This document shows positions 14,170 to 24,784 of a stretch of DNA of 64,000 bases, piece after piece (position 1 is the stretch's first letter; each line of letters begins with the position of its first letter). The notes below the pieces were generated by a model that was not told the DNA's origin, searched no databases, and worked only from the letters and a program-made list of their open reading frames with translations. The DNA is from Manis javanica (lineage: Eukaryota > Chordata > Mammalia > Pholidota > Manidae): assembly GCF_040802235.1 (NCBI RefSeq), contig NC_133167.1, forward strand, positions 83,181,001 through 83,245,000, written 5' to 3'. A program made the translations under genes and the position numbers.

Positions 14170-14400
14170 TGACTCAGTAAAATAACTTTTATTGAGCACC
14201 CACTGTGTACACAGAGCAGTCAGGACTTTCATAGACTCTCTGCTAGTCTTCAAAACAATATCAAAAAGTGGTTATTATTACCACGATGAGGATATGGGCG
14301 CATTGGAAGTACTATTTGCTTAAGATCACAAAGCCACAGTGAAGTAGAGTCAGGGTCTGAACTCAGATCGTTGTCACTTCTCACTGTTGTGCTTCATCTC
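14170..14400 (+). repeat. L2/MIR-type ancient repeat
   Basis: 'ttttattgagcacccactgtgtac', then 'tattattaccacgatgaggat', 'agatcacaaagccacagt' and 'agtcagggtctgaactcag' follow in order the usual L2/MIR3 3' consensus (position in size class, tabulation of alleles, 'aaggtcacacagct', 'gaacccag'). Diverged. Confidence 0.6.
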
Positions 14401-14899
14401 TGAGTCCTCTTTTCCTCTCTTAGAAAATAAGGAGGGTAACCTCATGGGTGTGAGGGTCAGATGGAGAAGGAAGAGCATGTATAGCAGGGTTGGCCGCTGC
14501 AAAGATGCGGCAGGTGGGGGGGCGGGTGAGCGTGACTGTCAGTTGTGGTTCCATCTGCCATTGGTTTCTGACATTGATGTCTGTATAGCTACAATTAGGT
14601 GGCTGTTGATGGGCACCTATATAGGTCAGATGTCCTATAAAATGCTCTCTATTTCCCTTTCTATGAAGCAGAAGAATCACTGATTCTGGGCTTCCTTTCT
14701 GCCTCAAATGACTAGGGAGACAAGAAGTCCATTCCATTGTTGGACAAAGAGCAGTCATTCTCACCATCCCCAGACTACATGAGGGAGACACAGTTAATGG
14801 GAAAATCCAAATTTTGATGAATAAGAAAGACCTGGGACATAGCATCTCCACCTTCTCATCACCAAATGGGACTCAATGTGACTGAGAACAGAATCATCC

Positions 14900-14920
14900 T
14901 TTTTTTTTTTTTTTTTTTTT
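14900..14920 (+). repeat. (T)21 homopolymer
   Basis: A run of about 21 T. No retrotransposon body that I recognise is attached on the side where a poly(A) tail would join it, so I list it as a simple repeat only. Confidence 0.9.
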
Positions 14921-15574
14921 ATCAAATCCAGATATCTCCATCCAACACAGAGTGATTTACAACACTTCATTCCAATCTCTCTGCAAGAGTGGCTCCTGGC
15001 TTGGCTATCAGACACCCTCCAAGCAGTTCCTCAGTTTTATACAAACATCTGTGTCCCTTAAGCTCATGCACTCCATTGATTCATATGAACAAGAACAGGG
15101 AGGATCATCCTGGCCATCTTCCACTGGACTGACCGTGTCACTGACAGTCTGATGCAGTGCTGTTTGGGGGCATCCTCCACTCAAGCCGTCAGCCCACTCC
15201 ACGCAGAGGAGGTAGGAAGCCAGGCGCCTGAGTGGATCCAAGCAGTGGTGATTGTGTTTAACCAGCATGGGTATTCTGGGTCAGCAGTCATAGCAACTGA
15301 TCCTAGGTGGGTCCCCAAAGGGTCCCATACATCCAAAATGGAGGGGGAAGTGGACAAGGTTCACACACAGTGGCCGTTTTTGGTGGGCAAGATGGCACTG
15401 TGCAATTTTGAGTCTTATCACTTATACTTGAAATCAACCTGATGCATTCATGATTTCTCTGTATTCCTGATTCGTCTTTGTCTGACTCTGTGTCCCTCTG
15501 TCCTCTCATTCTTTTATGCCTTTGTTGCTCTGTCTCTCTGATGTTCTGACTCCCAATTGTGAAGAGCCCAGGAA

Positions 15575-15785
15575 TGAGTCGGACTTGGATTTTTACACTG
15601 CTTTTCCCCTTAGCAGTCTGTGATCTTGACATGTCTCTGAACGTCAGTTTCCCCATCTTTAAAATGGAGACAGTAATAATGATCTTGTTGAGTTGCCATG
15701 AGGATAAAAATGAAACAAAGTATATAAAGCAGACAACTCTGTTCCTGGCTCATAACGAGTGCTCAATAAATATTAGTTCCCTCCC
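15575..15785 (+). repeat. MIR SINE
   Basis: The order 'gtcagtttccccatctttaaaatgg', 'gagttgccatgaggata', 'ctggctcataacgagtgctc', 'aataaatatta' matches the MIR core and 3' end (cagtttcctcatctgtaaaatgg ... gttgtgaggatta ... gcacatagtaagcgctcaataaat). Nearly full-length. Confidence 0.9.
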
Positions 15786-16329
15786 CCATCCCCAGTGCCC
15801 TTTGCCCTCATGATAGATTAGAATTCCACCAATCTGTTGGCTTTCTTCTAGTGTGGCTTGCCCTTGACCCATTTTCAGGTCAGCCAATGGAGCCAGAACT
15901 GGCTGAAACCATTTTTCATCTCATTGCCTTTATTCCAGCAGTTTCACGTGGCCTCTTGCTGTAAATCAGTCCGGGAAAATAAATGTCCCCAATCCATTAG
16001 TGACTTTCCACAAGCCAATTTGAGCCACAAACCGGGCAAGGCTTGTTAATGGCCACTTAAATACAGTCCTGCATCCCAGCCTGGGGAGCCTCAGCCTCAA
16101 ATCCTGCCAGTTCCTGTCCCAGACAAGCTCCACTGTGATAAGACTGCTGGTGGCAAAGGCCGAAGACTGACCCTTAAGGTTAGGGGAACCACGTACCCTG
16201 GTTTGCCTAGAACAGTCCCCTTCCCTGCTGCTGTCCTGGGGGAATTATTAGCAGTGCCCCTGTACTGTCAAAAGAGTTCCAGTTTGAAGGGGAACCTACA
16301 GAGAGCCTATAGAAACCAAGAGTAATAGT

Positions 16330-16510
16330 TGAAATAGTAATAGCTATCATTTTGACTAGGAGCCAGGCATCATTGAAAAGGTCTTTACGTCTGTATCTCA
16401 TTTAAACTCCATTACCACACTCTGAAGGGAGGTGCTATTATTATCGCCATTTTATAGACCAGGAAACTGAGGTTTAGAGGAGTAAGTGGCACATTCAAGG
16501 TCACAGGGGC
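16330..16510 (+). repeat. L2/MIR-type ancient repeat
   Basis: 'tgtatctcatttaaactccatta', 'gctattattatcgccattttata', 'ccaggaaactgaggtttagag' and 'attcaaggtcacagg' are in the expected order for an L2/MIR3 3' region. Confidence 0.65.
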
Positions 16511-17684
16511 GCTCACTCTGCCTCACTCGGATCCCTTTCCCTGGGCAGTGCACCCATCTTCCAGCTGCTCATAGTGCTGGCCACTTAAGGCTCAGAGTGG
16601 TCCCCTCGCCTCCCCACTGGCCTCCTTCCAAGGGGAACTGCCGTCTGTCAAACAGAAGCCATCTCCACTTGAGAGGCTCCAGGCCCCCACTCAGGAGGCA
16701 GCCCACAGCCCATAACTGGGAGGGGGTACAGGGGCACAAAAGGCTCCCTGCATTGCTTGGAGGTTAGATCGACTCCATGGTACAACTCATGCTCCAAGAC
16801 GCCTGGTGGGATCCAGCTGAGACCACATCCTTGTTGAGCTCCTGCCCTGCCCTGTCCTGCTTCCCGTGCCCCCATTCTTCTAAAAGCACCCCCCTAAAAA
16901 AGCATTGCTGTCTCAGGCTCTGCCTCCGGGGGACCAGACCCAAGACATCCCATTAGCAAGTGGTAGAGCTGGGACTCATGCCTGGAAGGTCTCACTCTTC
17001 ACCACTAGGCAGATGTGACATGATAGTGCCTATAGCATATATATGATTAAAATGTGTCATAGAGGCATAAATATGACGATACAAGAAGCCACAGCAACCA
17101 CTTAGTTCCGGTGTCTCTCTTGCATCTGATCCCCTCAACACCATGAGCTTCATCCTATTGTCCCCACTTTGTAATTGAGGCACAGAAAGCTTGCAGAGAT
17201 TAAGAGCGATGTCCACCGTGTTTATACCGATAGAAAGCAGTGGGGCTTGGGCTGACATCCGGCTCCATTTTTCTCCAAAGGCCACATGCTTTTTCCACTT
17301 GGCCACTTAAATCATTTGCTGTGTAAATTGTTCAAAGAATGGTTGGTGAAATGGGTCTGATGGTTCCCCCATCAAAGCTGATGCTCTTGGAACAATTTAG
17401 ACAGAAGACTCTGCTATCCCCCACACCCCACATGCTTCACAGTGGTCCGTCTTGAACTGCATGTCTCCACGTTTGGGGGAAAAGTCATATTACTTAGGGA
17501 ACAGCCAGGGAATGTTTCCCTAAGTCAGCATAAAAAGATCAAAGGAGCCGTATTCATTGAAGAAAGGAAGGCAAGCAGGTTTACATGCCACAGGTCCAGA
17601 GGGGTAAATCACATTCTTATGGCTTTTCCATGGAGGAAAATAAAATGGAATAAAAGGAAAACTGCAGAGCTTTAAGGAGAGACA

Positions 17685-17815
17685 GAACAGGACTCTAATC
17701 TGGACTCTACTATCCGTGTGATGTTTTTGGGAAATTAGTCAACACCTCCAAGCCTCAATTTGCTATGCCGTAACACTTACCTCATTGGGCCATAAATGAA
17801 AGGGGGCAAATGAGG
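17685..17815 (+). repeat. MIR SINE fragment
   Basis: 'ctctaatctggactctactatccgtgtgat', 'gggaaattagtcaacacctcc', 'aagcctcaattt' and 'cttacctcattgggcc' reproduce the MIR core in order. The 3' part is lost. Confidence 0.75.
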
Positions 17816-18739
17816 TAAAATATGTATTTCCCCCCCCGGCTCTTCCATTTCTGTAAAGTTTATAGAGTAACCATGTTGAACCCTCATTCCAGGTCTGAAT
17901 GATACTAGTTCACTTGGACTCTGCTTTATTCCCAAGCAAAAAGCATATTCTATTTGATGATAAAAGGTTTCTATTAGAAAAGAGAGAGCAGATAAAAGGG
18001 AGACCTTTATCCAGGAGGCTATCAGCTGATGCATAAAAATATGGAATGAGGCACGCTGGCTCCCAAGGCTACGCTGACAATCAATGGGCATCTCTGGCCA
18101 GCCAGTCTCAGCCCAGTGGAGGAGGAAGGGCCCAGCGGGCAATCTTCACAAACCTATTCCAATCTCTTCTTGCAAAACCAATTAAGTCTGCTTCCAGGTT
18201 GGAGAAATGAAAATCAGTCTGAGCCCTTTGCAATACCATATTCCAAATGCTTTCCCGTGCCTGCTTTGAGTTCTGAACAACCAGGGTGGAGGGTCTGCAC
18301 TGATTCCATTGGGTGCGTGCGGGTGTGTGTGTACAGCTCCTATGAAGGCTTAAGTGTCTGGCTTTGAAAATCAGTCTCCTGGCCTTCATCTTGACATTCA
18401 TTACTTCAAAATGCTTCAGTTCCTATCGGTATTTATGCAGTTAACATAAGGCTGGAGAACCCAGACCTATCCACAATATAAATGATACTCTTTTCTTTAC
18501 AAAGTAGCTTCAACACTTTTATTCTCTGAATATATACTCTGATGGAGCCCCAGAATCCAATCCTCAATTTGAATGGAGGGCTTTATATATCGCTATATAA
18601 GGATATGTTAAACTATATATATTTTACATATAAGGAGAATTATCAATACATGGTTTAATTTACCTAAGCAAACATTCTTCCACCAGTGAATAAAGAAAAA
18701 TAATGACTCCACAATCCCCTTCCAAGCATCTTTTCTCAG

Positions 18740-18850
18740 TCCATCCATTCAGCAAGCACTTGTTTAGGACATTTCATGTGCCAAGTATTGTGCTGGGCAT
18801 TGGGGATTTATTGGTGAAAAGGGCAGGTGTGAGCTCTGCCTTCTGGGTCA
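18740..18850 (+). repeat. L2 3' end fragment
   Basis: 'agcaagcacttgtttagg', 'catgtgccaagtattgtgctgggcattggggat' and 'gagctctgcc' match the L2 3' motif 'tgtgccaggcactgtgctaggcactggggata ... ctgccctca'. Confidence 0.7.
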
Positions 18851-19674
18851 GTTTGGGTCCACAAGTTTGTTTCTGTTAAAACAATAGAACTGTATAGGAT
18901 CCCCTAGTTTGCAAAAGCCTCTTCCCTTAACCTGAATTCCCCAGGGAGAGGCTCAAGGGTCTGTTTCGAGTCCATCCTGACCAGCCATGTACATGAGGAG
19001 CCGGCCAGAGATCAGCGCCTGCCTCTCTCGCCCCCTGCCTTGCAGTCTGGCAAATCAAACGTGTACCTGCTCTTGCCGGAAAGAGGGGGGGGATCTCCTG
19101 GCATTTTTTCTTGCCTCTAGATACATTCCCAGATTCCTGGTTTGGGGGGTGGAGGTCTAGCCTGGGAACTGGTGATTTGGCTGCTGCTTTAGGGAGCAGA
19201 GTCTGTTGGGGGCTTTAAAACACGGAGGTAAGGATAGGCCCATATCACTGTGCTGACAGCAAGTCCCCCATAGGAGCTTCCTGTGCTGCTGGATGCAGAA
19301 CTCAGTGCGGGGTCCAGTGAACCCCAGGGGTGAGCCCTCCCTCCCCAGAACTTCAGGGAAATGACCATATAGTGACAGCACACACACAGAGGCTTAAACA
19401 CTCCAGAGGAATCCCAGTGGGGCAGGGAGGAGTGGGGAATGAGCTCCTTCCCAAACGGGAGCAGGAGTTCTGAGAAGATTATCCCTGTTTTGTTTGTTTT
19501 TGTTTGTCCTCTTGGGAGAAACCCAGAAGATGCTAGTGGGGAAGAGGGAGCCTTGGCCTCACCCCTCCCAGGCTCAGATGCTTGGTACCGCCACTCTGTC
19601 CCCACACAGGGCCACCTGGAGGAAAGTGTGCAGGAGCAGGGAGGAGGCACAGTCTCCCCAGCCCTGCACTCCGG

Positions 19675-19865
19675 CCCTGGCCTTACAAAGATCCAGGACC
19701 AAATCCTGGCCATGCCACTTAGTGGCGGCCGAGGGATCGTGGGCAGAGGACTCCCTCTCGGCCCTGCTTCCATCGCCTGTAACAGGGATAACGGTGGTAC
19801 CTAAGTCACTGGGTCCCAGGAAGTATTAAATAAGATCACACACAGAAAACTCTAAAAACGGCGTC
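19675..19865 (+). repeat. MIR SINE fragment next to the CpG island
   Basis: 'ggaccaaatcctggccatgccacttagtgg', 'taacagggataacggtggtacc' and 'aagtattaaataagatca' track the MIR core ('aatcctggctctgccacttac', 'aaaatggggataatagtacc', 'gattaaatgag'). It marks the end of unique DNA just before the VAT1L CpG island. Confidence 0.7.
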
Positions 19866-20284
19866 CGTATGCAGGAAGCCGACAGTTAGGATTTTTTAAC
19901 CATGTTATTATGGTCAGACCCCCTCTCCTGGCAGCTGAGCTGTCCTACCCCACCGAGCGCTCCGTCGGCGCAACCTTCCAGACCTGGAGCACCGGGTGCC
20001 ACCGCCCACCGCTCTCCTCCGCGCGCAGGAGCTTGGTCCCCCCCCCGGTGCCCCCGGATGCGGCTTGGGGAGGGCGACTGCCGGCTTCTAGCATCCTCCG
20101 CGCAGCACGGGCCGCGCGGAGACTGAGACGCCCGGGGCGCGCGGAGGGGGGGAGCGCCCCCAGGCCCCTCCAGGGGCAGCGTGCCCTCCGCGGCGCTGCC
20201 AACTCCCCACCCCCACCCTCACCCCCACCCCGGGCGCCGAATGCGCGGAAAATCGAGCAAGCGAGTAAGGCGCGGATATTGGAC

Positions 20285-20514
20285 CGGGCTTTGACGCGGA
20301 TCTTGGGCTCGCCGTCCTGCGGCTCGGGCATGGCCTTCCTGGTGACCCGCAGCTTGCTGAGCCCCCCGAAGCCGGCCAGCACCACAGCACACATCTCCTG
20401 GGCGTCCCCGAGGCGGTGAGAGCCGCCGCCGCCGCCCTCCGCCGGCTCCTTGCCTGCCTCCTTCTCGATCATTTGCTCCGTCCCCTTCGCCTTCTCCACG
20501 CCTTCCTTGGCCGT
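20285..20514 (-). CDS. VAT1L: VAT1L exon 1 coding part (ACG in place of ATG)
   Basis: First coding exon of VAT1L (synaptic vesicle membrane protein VAT-1 homolog-like), a zinc-independent medium-chain dehydrogenase/reductase-type protein of the quinone oxidoreductase branch; its physiological substrate is not established. The translation contains EQMIEKEAGKEPAEGGGG, SHRLGDAQEM, AVVLAGFGGL and KAMPEPQDGE...KIRVKA, which I recognise as the human N terminus, residues 1 to about 77. This is a disordered Lys/Glu/Gly leader, then the first beta strands of the enzyme fold. The codon aligned with human Met1 is ACG (20,514-20,512) within CACCACGGCC, a Kozak context perfect apart from the middle base. 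No in-frame ATG lies upstream as far as about 20,820. The first in-frame ATG is codon 15 (20,472-20,470). Homology stops at RVKA, so the exon should end at 20,285, giving the poor donor GTCCAA. Remembered residues that differ include Arg to Cys before AVVLAG, Leu-Phe to Val-Thr before RKAMP, and Leu to Pro in GELK. Either a living gene with an altered start, or early decay. Confidence 0.85.
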
Positions 20515-20840
20515 GGTGCGCGGGGTCGCGGGGCTCACGGGCTGCGGCGGCTGCTGCGCGGGGCTTGGGGCACGCCTCCCGCGGGTTCCTCCTGTAATGT
20601 GGGGTGCTCGGCGGTGCAATGGCTGCAACCTCCGCGAGCCGCGCGAGGGCCACAGTCTCCGCCGTAAACCTGGCAAGAGCCGGGCGCCCGTGTGCCCCAC
20701 CCCCGCACCCCACCTCTCTTCCCTGCCCGAGGGAAGCCGCAACTCCAGCTCCTGAACCAGTCTCAGGTCGGGATCGCAGCCCCAGAGCCCATAGGTGGCC
20801 CAAGACTCGTGAATAAAACGCGCAGGGAGGACGCCGTCTT
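20515..20840 (-). other. VAT1L: Predicted VAT1L 5' UTR
   Basis: The segment between the inferred transcription start (about 25-30 bp below the TATA box) and the ACG codon. It is GC-rich. It contains one out-of-frame upstream ATG at 20,792-20,790 that opens a 9-codon uORF ending TGA. The VAT1L frame itself stays open through the whole segment but has no ATG. Start-site position is inferred from the TATA box only. Confidence 0.5.
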
Positions 20841-20864
20841 CTCCGGCGTGGACGCACTACTCGG

Positions 20865-20871
20865 TTATATA
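20865..20871 (-). promoter_or_regulatory. VAT1L: TATA box, putative VAT1L core promoter
   Basis: TATATAA on the minus strand within otherwise very GC-rich DNA (context CGCCGTATATAACCGAG). This is an unusual AT run inside a CpG island, correctly oriented and about 350 bp upstream of the VAT1L coding start. A consensus GC box lies about 100 bp further upstream. Confidence 0.6.
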
Positions 20872-20969
20872 CGGCGCGGGCTTGGCGCCTTGAAATGGAC
20901 AGAGATGAATGCCTGGGCCTGGAGGACGCCTCCCGCGACCAGGCTGCCTCCTCTCCCCACCACATCTGC

Positions 20970-20978
20970 GGGGCGGGA
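20970..20978 (+). promoter_or_regulatory. GC box (Sp1-type)
   Basis: GGGGCGGGA, a consensus Sp1/KLF site, about 100 bp upstream of the minus-strand TATA box. Sp1 sites work in either orientation. Confidence 0.45.
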
Positions 20979-21220
20979 GGGATGGACGGGAAATGCAGCA
21001 GGTCTCGCTGGAGGGCGGAGAGGTTGGGGAAGCGGGAAACTAGAAATCCCACTCACCACCCTGAAGGGCCCAAGCCCAGGGTCTCGGCCTCGGGACCTCA
21101 GGGTCAGCGGGGATGCTCGTCACCCGGCGTCACCAGCAGAGTCGGCTGTGGCTAATTCTCCCCACCGGCACCATCTACGGCCACGGGAAACAATCCCGTG
21201 CCAGAAGCCGGTCCTGTTTC

Positions 21221-21259
21221 TACACACACACACACACACACACAAACACACACGCACAG
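21221..21259 (+). repeat. (CA)n microsatellite
   Basis: About 39 bp of CA repeats with minor interruptions (AAACAC, CACGCAC) at the upstream edge of the VAT1L CpG island. Confidence 0.95.
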
Positions 21260-21509
21260 CAGTAACTGGCTTTTCGGGTTTTTTTTTGGTTTTTGTTAAT
21301 GGATCCCTCTGAAAAGAGCTCGTAGGAAAACTTGGATTTTTTAAGGAGAAACGATGGGGGAAGTGCTGGTTTGCCCTGCTCAAGAAAGATATAGTTGAAG
21401 ACTGGTAGATATATATGATAGTTCCGTGCGCGGCCCAACTGCCAATTGCGGGGTCTTGGGTAATGCATTCAACCTTTCTGAGCCTCAACTCTCTTATCCA
21501 TAAAGTGAG

Positions 21510-21625
21510 TACATCCTGTTTGTTTACTCACATTGTGCTGAGTGCTGGCTTTCAGCGACACATGGTCCTTACCTTTAAGGAGCTCATCCCCAGAGCAGGA
21601 GACAGGAAGGCAGGACACAGCCAAG
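21510..21625 (+). repeat. L2 3' end fragment
   Basis: 'cattgtgctgagtgctggc', 'acatggtccttacctttaaggagctca' and 'gagcaggagacag' follow the L2 3' consensus ('tgctaggcactg ... tccctgccctcaaggagcttacag'). Confidence 0.55.
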
Positions 21626-22639
21626 TAGAGGGGACTCAATGGATGGTTTAAGTGCCTCTTCTACCTCCATTCCCCCTGCTCCTCTCTGCTTTAAATGTCC
21701 TGGTCTTCTATTCCTCAAAAGGAGTATTGTGTTCCCTCCTACCCGCTGTTGTTCGGAGGCCTGGGGCATGCTCCACCTCCTTCATATGGTATCATCTCCT
21801 ACCCACTTTGAACTCAAGCACCCATTCCTCGAAAGCTCTCCAGCCCCCAGGCTGGGTCAGCATCCGTTAGGATTACTCTCAAGGCAGTTTGTAACAGGCC
21901 TTTGTATGATTATCTACTGCCCAGTCTCATTTTCCCAGCTGTGAATTATCTGGTTTTATCCAGCATGGTTTCCCCCCAGGGATTAGCTCATGACTGGTAT
22001 CTGGCAGAATATGCTCAGAAAAAGGCTTGTTGAATGACTGACTGAGTTCCGTGCCTGCAGATGCTGCTATGGAGGCCCAGAGGAGGGAACTGTTAACTTG
22101 CCTGGGGAGTGGAGAAGTCCTTGGAGAGGGGGGACATACGAGCCAGACCTTGATTGATGAGCCAGGCTCTTCACACGGGAAAGATCTAGCACATTCAGAC
22201 ACATCCAAAGGTAGTGGGTGAAAAGCCTTTTGAGAAGACCCTGGCTTGTTCTATGTGGGCAGAGCATCAGCTCACTGGAGATAAGGCTGGAAGATTGGTT
22301 GGAACCAGCTTTTGAAGGGTTTTACATACTGTGTTATAAAACTTAACACATAACCCTGGAGGCAGCCAGTGCCACTGAAGACTGAAGAAACAAAGACAAG
22401 GGACTGGCATTTCCCGAAGTGCATTTCAAGGTAATAGCTTTGGCAGTAAGTGGCTGATGAGTTAGATGATACAGTTACTGGAAGCATGGAAAGCAGACAT
22501 AAATAAATTCAAAAAATAAATAGGAAGAGCCTTAACTGAGGCAATGGCTGGGGAATGGAAGAGAGGGGTTTGGAAGAAGCTGAATAGACAAGTCTTGGTT
22601 AATGAATTGAATATTTTATTTTAAACCCAATCGTCCAAA

Positions 22640-22920
22640 ATACTAAGCCTGTTTACATTTTGAGATACAGTGTTGAGGCTGGTTTCCATCCTGAAACAAG
22701 AATCTGAGTGTGAGTGGTTTATTCTGGAGGCAATCCCAGAAAGCTCCTGCCAGGAGAGAGGAAAGTGAGACAGGGAAGTGACAGAAGCCAGCACAGGGTG
22801 CGTGAATGAGCAGGTTACCACATGGACAAATGGAATCCAAGTGCACAGGAGTCCCTAGGAAGGCAGTATGGAACAAATCTCAGAGTTGTCCCACCCAAGG
22901 AGTGAAGAAATGGGTATGTA
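22640..22920. repeat. Old interspersed repeat, family unresolved
   Basis: Shares an ordered set of motifs with 24,925-25,430, 31,155-31,620 and 51,995-52,260: 'tttattctggaggcaatccca', 'gagcaggttacca', then a motif like 'cccacccaaggagtgaagaa'. I recall this as a common eutherian repeat but cannot name it with certainty. Confidence 0.5.
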
Positions 22921-23754
22921 TCACTAAATTTTCTGCATGAATCGCTAGGGGCTGTCCCTGGAAGTGTTAAGTTCCTGGCCCTTCCAGCCTGCCCCGTGTA
23001 CCTGGGCAGAGAGAACCCCCAGGCTGAGAACTTCAGATGCTCTCAGTAGGAAGCCATCCTCTGGTACAGGAGATGGTGAGCTCAGAGGAGATACGAGTTT
23101 GGAGCTGATAACATCTGCAATATATGGTATTGTTTTGGGGTTTATCTACTGTTGGAGATACTTTAGGTATGTTCTGTAATTTTAATCTCAGAATAACTTT
23201 ACTAGGGAGGCATTAGTATTCCCACTTCACAGAAGAGGAAACTGAGTTTTAACATGGTAAATTATCATGCTCAGAGGGACAGAGTGAATGTGGTGAGAAC
23301 CAAAACCAACTCCAAATAGACGCTCCTACCATCTTACCACGCGTATTTATTTGGATAAGTGAAACCACGTCTTCCCCTGGTTGATAATATTCTGTGGCAT
23401 TTTTTATGTTGTCTGCCCCACCTTTGCCTGGATTCTGAGGGTTTCCCTTTAGCATCAGAAAAGTAAATCAACATTGCAGTCAGCACACAACATGTTTTAA
23501 TAAAAAGTGTTTACCTTATAGTATGTTAAAGGCAATCTAATTACTCCTCCAAGGGAATCTTTTGGCTGCTGACAACCCCCAGAGTGTAATTGGTATGCAG
23601 CTGATTGTCACAACAACTGAGAAAAACCACACCACAGTCTGTGCTGCCTGGGAAGGAACACCTTCCTGGGAGTCCCAGACACCACCATTTGGGTTGTTAA
23701 GTGTTCCCAAATCTGCTCCTCTGTGGTGCAGTGTGGGGCAGGAGCCGTGCTGGA

Positions 23755-23795
23755 AGGCATATCCACAAATAAAGGCATATCCACAAATAAACACA
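23755..23795 (+). repeat. Two-copy 19-bp tandem repeat
   Basis: GGCATATCCACAAATAAA is present twice in direct succession, identical over the unit. Confidence 0.85.
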
Positions 23796-24784
23796 ATCAA
23801 TCTATTTTCAGTTTATAAAATTGATTGCTGGGACATGCATTCACTCAGCCTCCGTTTGAAACAGCTGACACTGAAGGGCAGCGTGAAACAGTGGCCCCTG
23901 CTGGTGAAACCTAGCATTCCAGCTTAGCTCTATTAACTTGTACATAGCCTGGGAGCAGGTTCGCGTGCCCTTGGGAAGAGTGTAGAAGGTCAAATTCAGG
24001 AACCCCTCAAGGTACTGGCCATCTGAGGGGAGTGTCACACAGCAGAGGTGAAGTCTTTAAATAAGAATATGTGGGAAACAATGTTAGTATGATTTTTTTG
24101 TGTGGTTTTCTAAATAACTTGGAATGGTTCAGTAGCTTTCCAGAGAAATGTTACCTTTGGACAAGTGGTTTATGTCTTCAACCATATCCTTTAATATTTC
24201 TTCTATTGCATTTTCCTTAATACAATTAGAGCCATTTATTATACATGTATTATAGTATTTAATCTGCAAAACAATCCTGTGCCCTAGGTACTATTATCCC
24301 TATTTTATGCAGGAGGAAATTTAATAGGAACTGAGTAACTTTCGTAAGGTCACCATCTGAATCTCTGGCAGAGCTGGGGTTTGAGGTGGGAGCCATTTTG
24401 CCTCTTGAATGTGGATTCTTAGCCACTATTCTATAATGTCTATGGTTTGATATGCTGTTATGTGTTTTAAAAATTTAAGAAAGAATAGGTCAAGAGGAAG
24501 GAGGCAAATTTAGAGGGTCAGTAATGAAGAAAGGTAGTAGATTCTGGCCATTGAAAGAACTTAGTAAAACCCAGGGGATCATGTTAAGGATGTGTGCCTT
24601 AACTTCTTATAGCTTGGACTGATGTAATTTCAAGGATAATGGAGCATGATTGCCATGAGCAGAGCATTATCTTCAGAGAAGTCCTGGATAGTCATGTGCG
24701 GCCCATAGAATATACTTCCTATTTATATCTTGTAGGACCAGTCATAGGCAGTTAACTCTAGATGTGTCAGAGGGAAAAAAAGTG

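Larger units (their letters stand above)
1..20284 (-). other. VAT1L: Presumed VAT1L intron 1 (left part of window)
   Basis: This stretch lies downstream of VAT1L exon 1 on the minus strand, so it should be intron 1 if the gene structure is conserved. I looked for the next expected coding block (the part of the enzyme following RVKA, with the GLNF and PGFECSG motifs) on the minus strand and did not find it. What I can recognise is repeats: an L1 3' end near 4.8-5.0 kb, a hAT MITE at 8.6-9.0 kb, an L1 ORF2 fragment at 10.7-12.0 kb, an old L1 piece near 12.4-12.7 kb, and MIR/L2 fragments between 14.2 and 19.9 kb. The remaining DNA (about 1-4.7, 5.0-8.6, 9.0-10.6 and 12.7-14.1 kb) shows no gene, RNA gene or repeat that I can name. 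Confidence 0.6.
19930..21190. promoter_or_regulatory. VAT1L: CpG island at the VAT1L 5' end
   Basis: This is the only CpG-dense, GC-rich block in the window. Between about 19,950 and 21,180 the DNA is packed with CG dinucleotides and GC-box-like runs, while both flanks are CpG-poor like ordinary mammalian DNA. It spans VAT1L exon 1 and its upstream promoter on the minus strand. Very long open frames exist here on both strands only because GC-rich DNA has few stop codons. Confidence 0.85.

Noticed and set aside
14420..14851. 143-codon open frame on the minus strand
   Set aside because: No match to a known family and no exon signals, and it overlaps the edge of an L2-type repeat. Treated as chance.
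20215..20230. Strong donor GTGAGG (about 20,222) as the true end of VAT1L exon 1
   Set aside because: Using it would add 62 bp of non-homologous sequence and change the phase expected for the next exon.
20100..20284. Extension of the VAT1L reading frame beyond RVKA (R-S-N-I-R-A-L-L...)
   Set aside because: Homology to VAT1L stops exactly at RVKA, so the rest is read-through into intron 1.
19910..21312. Other long open frames in the CpG island (for example about 200 codons on the plus strand and 277 codons at 20,219-21,052 on the minus strand)
   Set aside because: GC-rich DNA is poor in stop codons. Only the frame containing EKEAGKEP...KIRVKA matches a known protein.
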